Source: Sphingomonas cannabina (GTDB lineage Bacteria; Pseudomonadota; Alphaproteobacteria; Sphingomonadales; Sphingomonadaceae). Taken from it: a DNA stretch of 64,000 nucleotides. Both the position numbers and the translations under genes were made by a program. Positions 58,693 to 64,000 of the stretch are shown in pieces. Under the pieces are notes generated by a model. It worked only from the letters and a program-made list of their open reading frames with translations. It had not been told where the DNA came from and searched no databases. The stretch lies in contig NZ_CP090059.1 in the NCBI RefSeq assembly GCF_021391395.1, forward strand, positions 1,535,001 through 1,599,000, read 5' to 3'. Every line of letters starts with the position of its first letter. Position 1 is the first letter of the stretch.

Positions 58693-60246
58693 TCAGGCCT
58701 GCTGACCGCCGGGCGTCGGCGCGTCGGGCAGCGGCGGCACCGGCTGCGGCGGCACGTCGGCATCCGCCTCGTGCACCTCGACGATGCCGCGGCCGACGTG
58801 GCTGCGCCGGTAGCTGTAGGTGAAGTAGACGATCAGGCCGACCACCGCCCAGCCGAAGAACAGCATGATCGTCGGGCCGGACAGGCTGAAGAACAGGTAG
58901 ACGCAGCCGATGATGGAGATCGGCGCGATGAGCATGATCGCCGGGGTCCGGAACGGACGGGCGCGGCCGGGATCGGTCCTGCGCAGCACCATCACCGCGA
59001 TCGACACCGCGGCGAAGGCGAACAATGTCCCCGAGTTCGAGACGTCCGCCAGCAGGCCGACCGGGAAGAACGCCGCGAACAGGGTGACGAACAGGCCGGT
59101 CAGCAGCGTGATGACATAGGGGGTGCGGAACGTGGGGTGAATCTTCGAGAAGAGCTCGGGCAGCAGGCCGTCGCGGCTCATCACGAAGAAGACGCGGGTC
59201 TGGCCGAACATCATCATCAGGATGACCGACGGCAGCGCGATGATCGCCGCCGCGCCGACCAGCCAGCCGACGAACGGCCAGCCGACCTGCTTCAGCGTCC
59301 AGGCTAGCGCCTCCTTCGAGCAGACGACGGCGTTTTCCTGGATCGCGGCGCACGCCTGCGACAGCGCCGGCGTGCCGGGCGACAGCACCTCATGCCCCGG
59401 GCCGAACACCGGCTGCGCGCCGACCGTGCCGATTACGCCGGCGGCGACGAGCATGTAGAAGATGGTGCAGATCGCGAGGCTGCCGATCAGGCCGATCGGC
59501 ATGTTGCGCTGCGGGTTCTTGGTCTCCTCGGCGGCGGTCGACACCGCGTCGAAGCCGACATAGGCGAAGAAGATCGAGGCCGCCGCGCCCGAGATGCCGG
59601 CGAAGCCGAGCGGGGCGAACGGCGTGAACTGGCCCGTCCTTATAACGGGGATCGTCAGGATCACGAACATCGACAGTGCGAGGATCTTGATCGCGACCAG
59701 CACGGCATTGACCGTCGCGCTCTCCTTGGTGCCCTTGACGAGCAGCGCCGTCACCACCGCGGCGATCAGCATCGCCGGCAGGTTGATCATGCCGCCGTCG
59801 AACGGCCCGCGCACCAGCGCAAGGGGTATCGAGATATTGAAGCTGGTGTTGAGCCAGCCGATGAAATAGCCCGACCAGCCGACCGAGACCGCGCCGGCCG
59901 CGATCGCATATTCGAGGATCAGCGCCCAGCCGACCATCCAGGCGACCAGTTCGCCCATCACGGCATAGCTATATGTGTAGGCCGATCCCGAGACCGGCAC
60001 CATCGCCGCCATCTCGGCATAGCAGAGCGCCGCCACCGCGCAGACGAAGCCGGCGATGACGAAAGACAGCATCATGCCGGGGCCGGCCTTTTGCGCGGCC
60101 TCGGCGGTGAGCACGAAGATGCCGGTGCCGATCACGGCGCCGATGCCGAGCATGGTGAGCTGGAATGCGCCGAGCGATCGGTGCAGCGATTTCTTCTCGG
60201 CCGTCGCCAATATGGCGTCGAGTGGCTTGATACGCCCGAAAATCAT
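58693..60246 (-). CDS. APC superfamily amino acid permease (YfnA/CAT-like)
   Basis: A 517-residue transporter with about 12-14 membrane spans. MLGIGAVIGTGIFVLTAEAA lies near residues 32-51, YAEMAAMVPVSGSAYTYSYA near residue 78, FAYVGFDAVSTAAEETKNPQ near residue 230 and TRVFFVMSRDGLLPELFSKI near residue 357. The C-terminal tail is acidic then Pro-rich. It is paralogous to the permease at 11345. It lies about 100 bp downstream of the HIT gene and may have its own promoter there. Confidence 0.9.
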   Translation of the reverse strand: MIFGRIKPLDAILATAEKKSLHRSLGAFQLTMLGIGAVIGTGIFVLTAEAAQKAGPGMMLSFVIAGFVCAVAALCYAEMAAMVPVSGSAYTYSYAVMGELVAWMVGWALILEYAIAAGAVSVGWSGYFIGWLNTSFNISIPLALVRGPFDGGMINLPAMLIAAVVTALLVKGTKESATVNAVLVAIKILALSMFVILTIPVIRTGQFTPFAPLGFAGISGAAASIFFAYVGFDAVSTAAEETKNPQRNMPIGLIGSLAICTIFYMLVAAGVIGTVGAQPVFGPGHEVLSPGTPALSQACAAIQENAVVCSKEALAWTLKQVGWPFVGWLVGAAAIIALPSVILMMMFGQTRVFFVMSRDGLLPELFSKIHPTFRTPYVITLLTGLFVTLFAAFFPVGLLADVSNSGTLFAFAAVSIAVMVLRRTDPGRARPFRTPAIMLIAPISIIGCVYLFFSLSGPTIMLFFGWAVVGLIVYFTYSYRRSHVGRGIVEVHEADADVPPQPVPPLPDAPTPGGQQA

Positions 60247-60345
60247 GAAAACAACATCCCCCCAGGGAAGCAGCGCGCGCATATGCGCCGCAGCGGTTTA
60301 CGGATGGCGGGGGAGCCTAGACCGAAAACCGTTCCGCGCAATCCC

Positions 60346-60723
60346 TTAACGCGCGAGCATCGGCCCCAGCGGCTTGCCGGCGAAGATATGGACGTGGAGA
60401 TGCGGCACCTCCTGGTGCGCATCGACGCCGGTGTTGGCGAGCAGGCGATAGCCGGGCGCGACGAGGCCCGCCTCGCGTGCGACATGGCCGATCGCGCGGA
60501 CGAAGCCGACGATCTCCGCTTCCGAAGCCCTGGCGCTGAAATCGTCCCACGAAACATAGGCGCCCTTCGGAATCACCAGGACATGGTGCGGCGCCTGCGG
60601 GTTGATGTCGTGGAAGGCGAGCGCGAACTCGTCCTCGTAGACGCGCTTCGACGGGATCTCGCCGCGCAGGATCTTCGCGAAGATGTTCTGGTCGTCGTAG
60701 GGCTGGGTGGCGTCGATCGGCAC
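60346..60723 (-). CDS. HIT family protein (HinT-like nucleotide hydrolase)
   Basis: A 125-residue histidine-triad protein. The active-site motif HLHVHIF has His108, His110 and His112. The N-terminal part has DQNIFAKILRGEIPSKRVYE, FHDINPQAPHHVLVIPK. It probably hydrolyses AMP-lysine-type phosphoramidates. The GTG start has GGAGG eight bases upstream. It follows hisE by 17 bp; hisE-HIT adjacency is conserved in many alphaproteobacteria. Confidence 0.93.
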   Translation of the reverse strand: MPIDATQPYDDQNIFAKILRGEIPSKRVYEDEFALAFHDINPQAPHHVLVIPKGAYVSWDDFSARASEAEIVGFVRAIGHVAREAGLVAPGYRLLANTGVDAHQEVPHLHVHIFAGKPLGPMLAR

Positions 60724-60740
60724 GTCTCAAACCTCCATCG

Positions 60741-61055
60741 TCATGCGGAGCGGCTCGCCTTCTCGTCCAATCCCGAGACACCCTCGCGCCGGGCGAGCTC
60801 GGCGCGGACATCGTCGAAGCTGACGCCGGCATGGGCAAGCAGGACGAGGAGATGGAAGGTGAGGTCCGCCGCCTCGCTGGTGAGCGCCGCACCGTCGTCC
60901 CCCATCGCCGCGATCACCGTCTCGACGGCTTCCTCGCCGAGCTTCTGCGCGATCTTGGCGCGCCCCTTCGCGGCCAGGCGCGCGACATAGGAGCTGTCGG
61001 GGTCGGCTATCAGCCGCTGGCGAATCGTGGCTTCGAGAGCGTCGAGCTGGTCCAT
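60741..61055 (-). CDS. hisE: Phosphoribosyl-ATP pyrophosphatase
   Basis: A 104-residue MazG-fold enzyme for the second step of histidine synthesis. LEATIRQRLIADPDSSYVAR, KIAQKLGEEAVETVIAAMGD and LTSEAADLTFHLLVLLAHAG contain the conserved ExxE/ExxD metal ligands. There is no fused HisI domain, so phosphoribosyl-AMP cyclohydrolase must be encoded elsewhere. It follows the small membrane protein gene by 33 bp. Confidence 0.95.
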   Translation of the reverse strand: MDQLDALEATIRQRLIADPDSSYVARLAAKGRAKIAQKLGEEAVETVIAAMGDDGAALTSEAADLTFHLLVLLAHAGVSFDDVRAELARREGVSGLDEKASRSA

Positions 61056-61088
61056 CGCCGCCCGTTCAGGCGGAGCGGCGCGCGCAAG

Positions 61089-61277
61089 TCAATCCTTGGC
61101 GCGCTTGCCGGCCCGCCGCCGCATGCTCCGCTGCGCCAGCCAGACGCCGATCGCAGCGAAGACGAACAGCGCGACATCGCTGAGCGCGAAGCCGTTGCGA
61201 ACGATCTGGCCCGAATGAGGAGCCGCCGCTTCGGCGAGGCCGGGCAAGGCGAAGGATAGGAAGGCCAGCGCGCGCAT
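61089..61277 (-). CDS. Small membrane protein with PEP-CTERM-like tail
   Basis: A 62-residue protein. A short signal (MRALAFLSFALPGLAEAAA) and a linker precede a C-terminal hydrophobic helix, LSDVALFVFAAIGVWLAQRS, and a basic end (MRRRAGKRAKD). The SD..LF..AA.GVWL pattern plus Arg-rich end is like the anchor of PEP-CTERM sorting signals, but the Pro-Glu-Pro box is missing. It lies between hisF and hisE and is probably co-transcribed. Function is unknown. Confidence 0.65.
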   Translation of the reverse strand: MRALAFLSFALPGLAEAAAPHSGQIVRNGFALSDVALFVFAAIGVWLAQRSMRRRAGKRAKD

Positions 61278-61301
61278 AGGCGCCCTCTACTCCGGCAGAG
61301 G

Positions 61302-62063
61302 TTAAGCGTGCCTCACCGGAATGCCGGCTTCAGCGATTGCGGCATGGGCATCGGCAATGCTCGCCTCGCCGAAGTGGAAGATGGAGGCGGCCAGCACCGC
61401 GCTGGCGTGGCCGTCGCGGATGCCCTCGACCAGGTGCTGCAGCCCGCCGACGCCGCCGCTGGCGATCACCGGCACGGTGACCTGGTCGGCGATCGTGCGG
61501 GTCAGCTCCAGATCATAGCCGTCGCGGGTGCCGTCGCGGTCCATCGAGGTGATCAGCAATTCGCCCGCGCCGAGCTCTGCCAGCCGCAGCGCGTGCGCGA
61601 CAGCGTCGATGCCGGTGGCGCGGCGGCCGCCGTGGGTGAACACTTCCCAGCGCCCGTCCACCCGCCGCGCGTCGACCGAGGCGACCACGCACTGGCTGCC
61701 CATCCGCTCGGCGATCTCGGCGACCACCTCGGGCCGCGCGACCGCGGCGGAATTGACCGCGACCTTGTCCGCCCCGGCGAGCAGCAGCGCGCGCGCATCC
61801 TCGACCGAGCGCACGCCGCCGCCGACGGTTAGCGGCATGAAGCATACCTCGGCGGTGCGGCGAACGACGTCGACGATCGTCTCGCGCCCTTCATGGCTGG
61901 CGCCGATGTCGAGGAAGCAGAGCTCGTCAGCGCCGGCCGCGTCATAGGCGCGGGCCTGCTCGACCGGATCGCCGGCGTCCTTGAGATCGACGAAGTTGAC
62001 GCCCTTCACCACGCGCCCGCCGGCGACGTCGAGACAGGGGATGACGCGCGCGCGGACGGTCAT
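61302..62063 (-). CDS. hisF: Imidazole glycerol phosphate synthase, cyclase subunit
   Basis: A 253-residue (beta-alpha)8 barrel. Catalytic Asp11 lies in [16 protein letters not shown], and the second aspartate in [13 protein letters not shown] (about residue 130). Phosphate loops [11 protein letters not shown] and [11 protein letters not shown] are visible. With HisH it makes IGP and AICAR from PRFAR. A palindromic repeat separates it from hisA; its Shine-Dalgarno GGGGAGGA is the end of that repeat. Confidence 0.97.
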   Translation of the reverse strand: MTVRARVIPCLDVAGGRVVKGVNFVDLKDAGDPVEQARAYDAAGADELCFLDIGASHEGRETIVDVVRRTAEVCFMPLTVGGGVRSVEDARALLLAGADKVAVNSAAVARPEVVAEIAERMGSQCVVASVDARRVDGRWEVFTHGGRRATGIDAVAHALRLAELGAGELLITSMDRDGTRDGYDLELTRTIADQVTVPVIASGGVGGLQHLVEGIRDGHASAVLAASIFHFGEASIADAHAAIAEAGIPVRHA

Positions 62064-62070
62064 GACGTAA

Positions 62071-62204
62071 GATCCTCCCCGGCACGGGGAGGGGGACCGC
62101 CGGCGTAGCCGGGGGTGGAGGGGGCCCTCCTCCCGGCGACCCGCTCGCGGCGCGCCCCCTCCACCAGCCTTCGGCTGGTCCCCCTCCCCGTGCCGGGGAG
62201 GATC
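62071..62204. repeat. Palindromic repeat (GATCCTCCCCGGCACGGGGA type) between hisA and hisF
   Basis: Arms GATCCTCCCCGGCACGGGGA and CCCCGTGCCGGGGAGGATC enclose GGTGGAGGGGGC and CCCCCTCCACCA with GCCGGCGTAGCCGG and AGCCTTCGGCT hairpins. It fills the whole hisA-hisF gap. One end touches the hisA stop codon; the other provides the hisF ribosome-binding site. Confidence 0.92.
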
Positions 62205-62922
62205 AGCACGTCGCCACCCGGATCGCCTCGCCGAGATCGAGCCGGCCGTCGTAGAGCGCGCGTCCGGTGATGACTCCCTCGATGCCGGGCCGGCCGGCCA
62301 GCGCTTCGATGTCCTCGATCCCGGCGACGCCGCCGCTCGCGATCACCGGAATCGCCACGGCTTCGGCAAGCGCGACCGTCGCCTCGACGTTGCAGCCCTT
62401 GAGCAGCCCGTCGCGGCCGACGTCGGTGAACAGCAGTGCCCCGACGCCCGCGTCCTCGAACCGGCGGGCGAGATCGACTACGGCCACGTCGGAGACGTCG
62501 GCCCAGCCCTTGGTCGCGACCATGCCGTCGCGTGCGTCGACCGCGACGACCACCGCGCCGGGGTAGTCACGCGCCGCCTCGCGCACCAGCTCGGGGTTCT
62601 CCAACGCCGCGGTGCCGATCACGACGCGCGTCACGCCGAGGGAGAACCAGCGTTCGATCGCCTCGCGGCTGCGGATGCCGCCGCCGAGCTGAACCTTGCC
62701 GGGGAACGTCTCGAGGATGCGCGCGACCGCGGCGCCGTTGACCGAATCGCCGGCGAAGGCTCCGTCGAGGTCGACGACGTGGAGCCATTCGGCACCGGCC
62801 GCGGCGAAGGCGGCGGCCTGCGCGGCGGGATCGTCGCCGTAGACGGTGGCGCGGGCCATATCGCCTTCCGCGAGGCGCACGACCTGGCCTGCCTTCAAGT
62901 CGATGGCGGGGAAGACGATCAT
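62203..62922 (-). CDS. hisA: ProFAR isomerase
   Basis: A 239-residue (beta-alpha)8 isomerase. Catalytic Asp8 lies in [14 protein letters not shown] and the second aspartate in [16 protein letters not shown] (about residue 128). Phosphate loops [11 protein letters not shown] and [12 protein letters not shown] are clear. The start at 62922 gives the normal length; sequence further upstream is a repeat, whose end GGGGAGGAGC serves as Shine-Dalgarno eight bases before the ATG. Confidence 0.97.
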   Translation of the reverse strand: MIVFPAIDLKAGQVVRLAEGDMARATVYGDDPAAQAAAFAAAGAEWLHVVDLDGAFAGDSVNGAAVARILETFPGKVQLGGGIRSREAIERWFSLGVTRVVIGTAALENPELVREAARDYPGAVVVAVDARDGMVATKGWADVSDVAVVDLARRFEDAGVGALLFTDVGRDGLLKGCNVEATVALAEAVAIPVIASGGVAGIEDIEALAGRPGIEGVITGRALYDGRLDLGEAIRVATC

Positions 62923-62926
62923 CGAA

Positions 62927-63063
62927 AGCTCCTCCCCGGCACGGGGAGGGGGACCGCCAGCGCAGCTGGTGGTGGAGGGAGCTCCGCCCCAAGCGCTTCG
63001 AATGTGGAGGGCCCTCTCCACCAGCCTTCGGCTGGTCCCCCTCCCCGTGCCGGGGAGGAGCTT
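62927..63063. repeat. Palindromic repeat (AAGCTCCTCCCCGGCACGGG type) between hisH and hisA
   Basis: Arms AAGCTCCTCCCCGGCACGGG and CCGTGCCGGGGAGGAGCTT enclose GGTGGAGGGAGC and CCCTCTCCACCA, with AGCCTTCGGCT inside. It fills the gap completely: the hisH stop codon lies in its end and the hisA Shine-Dalgarno in its other end. Confidence 0.92.
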
Positions 63064-63664
63064 ATGGCTGCCATGTCAGGAACCTCCGCAGCAATTCGAT
63101 GCCGTAACGCTGGCTCTTCTCCGGGTGGAACTGCACGCCGACCAGATTGTCGCGCCCTATCGCCGCGGTCAGCGTGCCGCCGTGCTCGGTGGTCGCGATC
63201 ACGTCCTCGCCGGTGAAGGCGAAGCCGTGCAGGAAATAGGCCTCGCCCGCCTCGATCAGCGGGTGCGGCACGGTGGGGATCACGTCGTTCCAGCCCATGT
63301 GCGGTACGCGTACGCCTTCCTTCGGGGCGATCGGCGCGACCTCGCCCGCGATCCAGCCGAGCCCTTGGTGCTCGCCGAGCTCGAGCCCGCGTGTCGCCAT
63401 GAGCTGCATCCCAACGCATACGCCGAGGAACGGCGCGCCGCCGCGCAGCACGCGCTCGTCCAGCGCCTCGACCATGCCCGGGATGCCGCGCAGCCCGCCG
63501 GCGCAGGCGCCGAACGCGCCGACGCCGGGCAGCACGACCCGCTCGGCGCCGCGCACGGCATCCGGATCGGCGGTGACGGCGATATCCGTGGCGCCCGCCG
63601 CTTTCAGCGCGTTGTGGACCGAATGGAGGTTGCCCGCGCCATAGTCGATCAGCGCGACGCTCAT
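63062..63664 (-). CDS. hisH: Imidazole glycerol phosphate synthase, glutaminase subunit
   Basis: A 200-residue class-I glutamine amidotransferase. Nucleophile Cys83 lies in [11 protein letters not shown]; His180 and Glu182 lie in VQFHPEKSQ. The N-terminal [17 protein letters not shown] and oxyanion PGVGAFG are typical. It supplies ammonia to HisF. The start overlaps the YciI-like gene stop by four bases (ATGA). Confidence 0.97.
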   Translation of the reverse strand: MSVALIDYGAGNLHSVHNALKAAGATDIAVTADPDAVRGAERVVLPGVGAFGACAGGLRGIPGMVEALDERVLRGGAPFLGVCVGMQLMATRGLELGEHQGLGWIAGEVAPIAPKEGVRVPHMGWNDVIPTVPHPLIEAGEAYFLHGFAFTGEDVIATTEHGGTLTAAIGRDNLVGVQFHPEKSQRYGIELLRRFLTWQP

Positions 63665-63969
63665 CGCAGCAACGCGGCGATCGCCGGCGCCGCCATGCTA
63701 GCCGCGACCTCGGTGACGGCGAAATCGCTGGCACCGCTTGTCACGAACGGATCGGTGGCCGCCAGCGCTTCGACCTCGGCGCGATGGCCGCGGCACAGGA
63801 TGACGCCGCCGACGCGCGGCACCTGCCGGCCGGCGATCAGGAACAGGCCCTCGTCGAATCCCTTCTCCAGCCAGGCGACGTGCTCGGGCAGCAGCCGGTC
63901 GATCTCCTCGACCGGCGCGCGATAGGTCAGCGTGATGATGCTGACCGGTGCGGCTTCGACCCGCGCCAT
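63661..63969 (-). CDS. YciI family protein
   Basis: A 102-residue YciI-like protein (dimeric alpha-beta barrel): IITLTYRAPVEEIDRLLPEH, VAWLEKGFDEGLFLIAGRQ with the family His/Asp site, and TDPFVTSGASDFAVTEV. The gene is wedged into the histidine operon: its ATG shares a base with the hisB stop (TGATG) and its stop overlaps the hisH ATG. The family function is unknown; the YCII fold sometimes acts on small metabolites. Confidence 0.88.
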   Translation of the reverse strand: MARVEAAPVSIITLTYRAPVEEIDRLLPEHVAWLEKGFDEGLFLIAGRQVPRVGGVILCRGHRAEVEALAATDPFVTSGASDFAVTEVAASMAAPAIAALLR

Positions 63970-64000
63970 CAGAGCGTGCCCTTGGTCGAGGGCACCGCGT
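63969..64000 (-). CDS. hisB: Imidazoleglycerol-phosphate dehydratase, C-terminal end
   Basis: Only the last codons are in the window. The minus-strand frame reads AVPSTKGTL and then TGA. The ending PSTKG(V/T)L is characteristic of HisB, and the position at the head of the yciI-hisH-hisA-hisF group agrees. The remainder of the gene lies beyond the right edge. Confidence 0.8.
   Translation of the reverse strand, partial: AVPSTKGTL

Noticed and set aside
62923..63021. N-terminal extension of HisA
   Set aside because: It is translated repeat sequence. The start at 62922 gives the standard HisA N-terminus and has a Shine-Dalgarno.

Overview
The window looks like a chromosomal segment of a high-GC alphaproteobacterium of the Sphingomonadales (Sphingomonas-like). 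The evidence is the uniformly GC-rich codon use, the TonB-dependent receptor with its own small regulator, the DUF4893/DUF2147/extensin-like periplasmic proteins common in that order, a type II secretion cluster beside a PhoX-type lipoprotein, and the many short palindromic intergenic repeats. There is no rRNA, CRISPR array, integrase, transposase or phage gene. One tRNA (Ala, CGC) is present.

Layout. 1-3.3 kb: end of a D-threonine-aldolase-like gene, an MFS transporter, a TetR regulator and DinB. 3.5-8.4 kb: paoCBA periplasmic aldehyde oxidoreductase and a cation diffusion facilitator. 8.5-12.8 kb: DUF2147 and PF10118 genes divergent from TetR and GntR regulators (a TetR-type palindrome lies between them), then an APC permease. 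12.8-18.8 kb: TonB-dependent receptor, stand-alone winged-helix protein, and a LytS/LytTR two-component pair with a candidate LytTR direct repeat upstream. 18.9-31.8 kb: PhoX-family Tat lipoprotein and a type II secretion system (gspG-H-I-C-D on minus, gspL-M-E-F on plus, and a second three-gene platform module on plus). 31.9-37.8 kb: CHASE2-EAL phosphodiesterase, a 31-codon ORF with an apparently structured leader, sodC, thpR, BI-1 family protein and DUF4893 lipoprotein. 37.8-41.0 kb: bdhA with a patatin-like lipase, and a YpfJ-type metallopeptidase. 41.0-51.1 kb: ArsR/SRPBCC pair, quinone-oxidoreductase-like MDR, Tyr/Gly/Arg-rich DUF2171 protein, tRNA-Ala, NUDIX, extensin-like protein, CHAP protein, msrB and ThuA-like protein. 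51.6-60.3 kb: CYP153-like P450 behind an ABC exporter, queG, EI24 protein, adenosine kinase and an APC permease. 60.3-64 kb: minus-strand histidine genes in the order hisB(end)-yciI-hisH-hisA-hisF-small membrane protein-hisE-HIT.

Most notable. First, the PhoX/T2SS region: four hexamers at exact 11-bp spacing (a Pho-box layout) sit upstream of the PhoX-like gene, and a weaker two-site match lies between gspG and gspL. This suggests a phosphate-starvation secretion island resembling Caulobacter ElpS/T2SS. Second, a dispersed element present twice (42072-42357 plus, 51134-51402 minus): conserved ends enclose a strictly 11-bp-periodic array of 13 and 9 units with no conserved reading frame. Third, a palindromic repeat family whose ends supply the Shine-Dalgarno sequence of gspF, gspH, hisF and hisA and encode the last residues of QueG. 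Fourth, the 31-codon ORF whose Shine-Dalgarno is paired in an 8-bp stem and which is followed by an intrinsic terminator.
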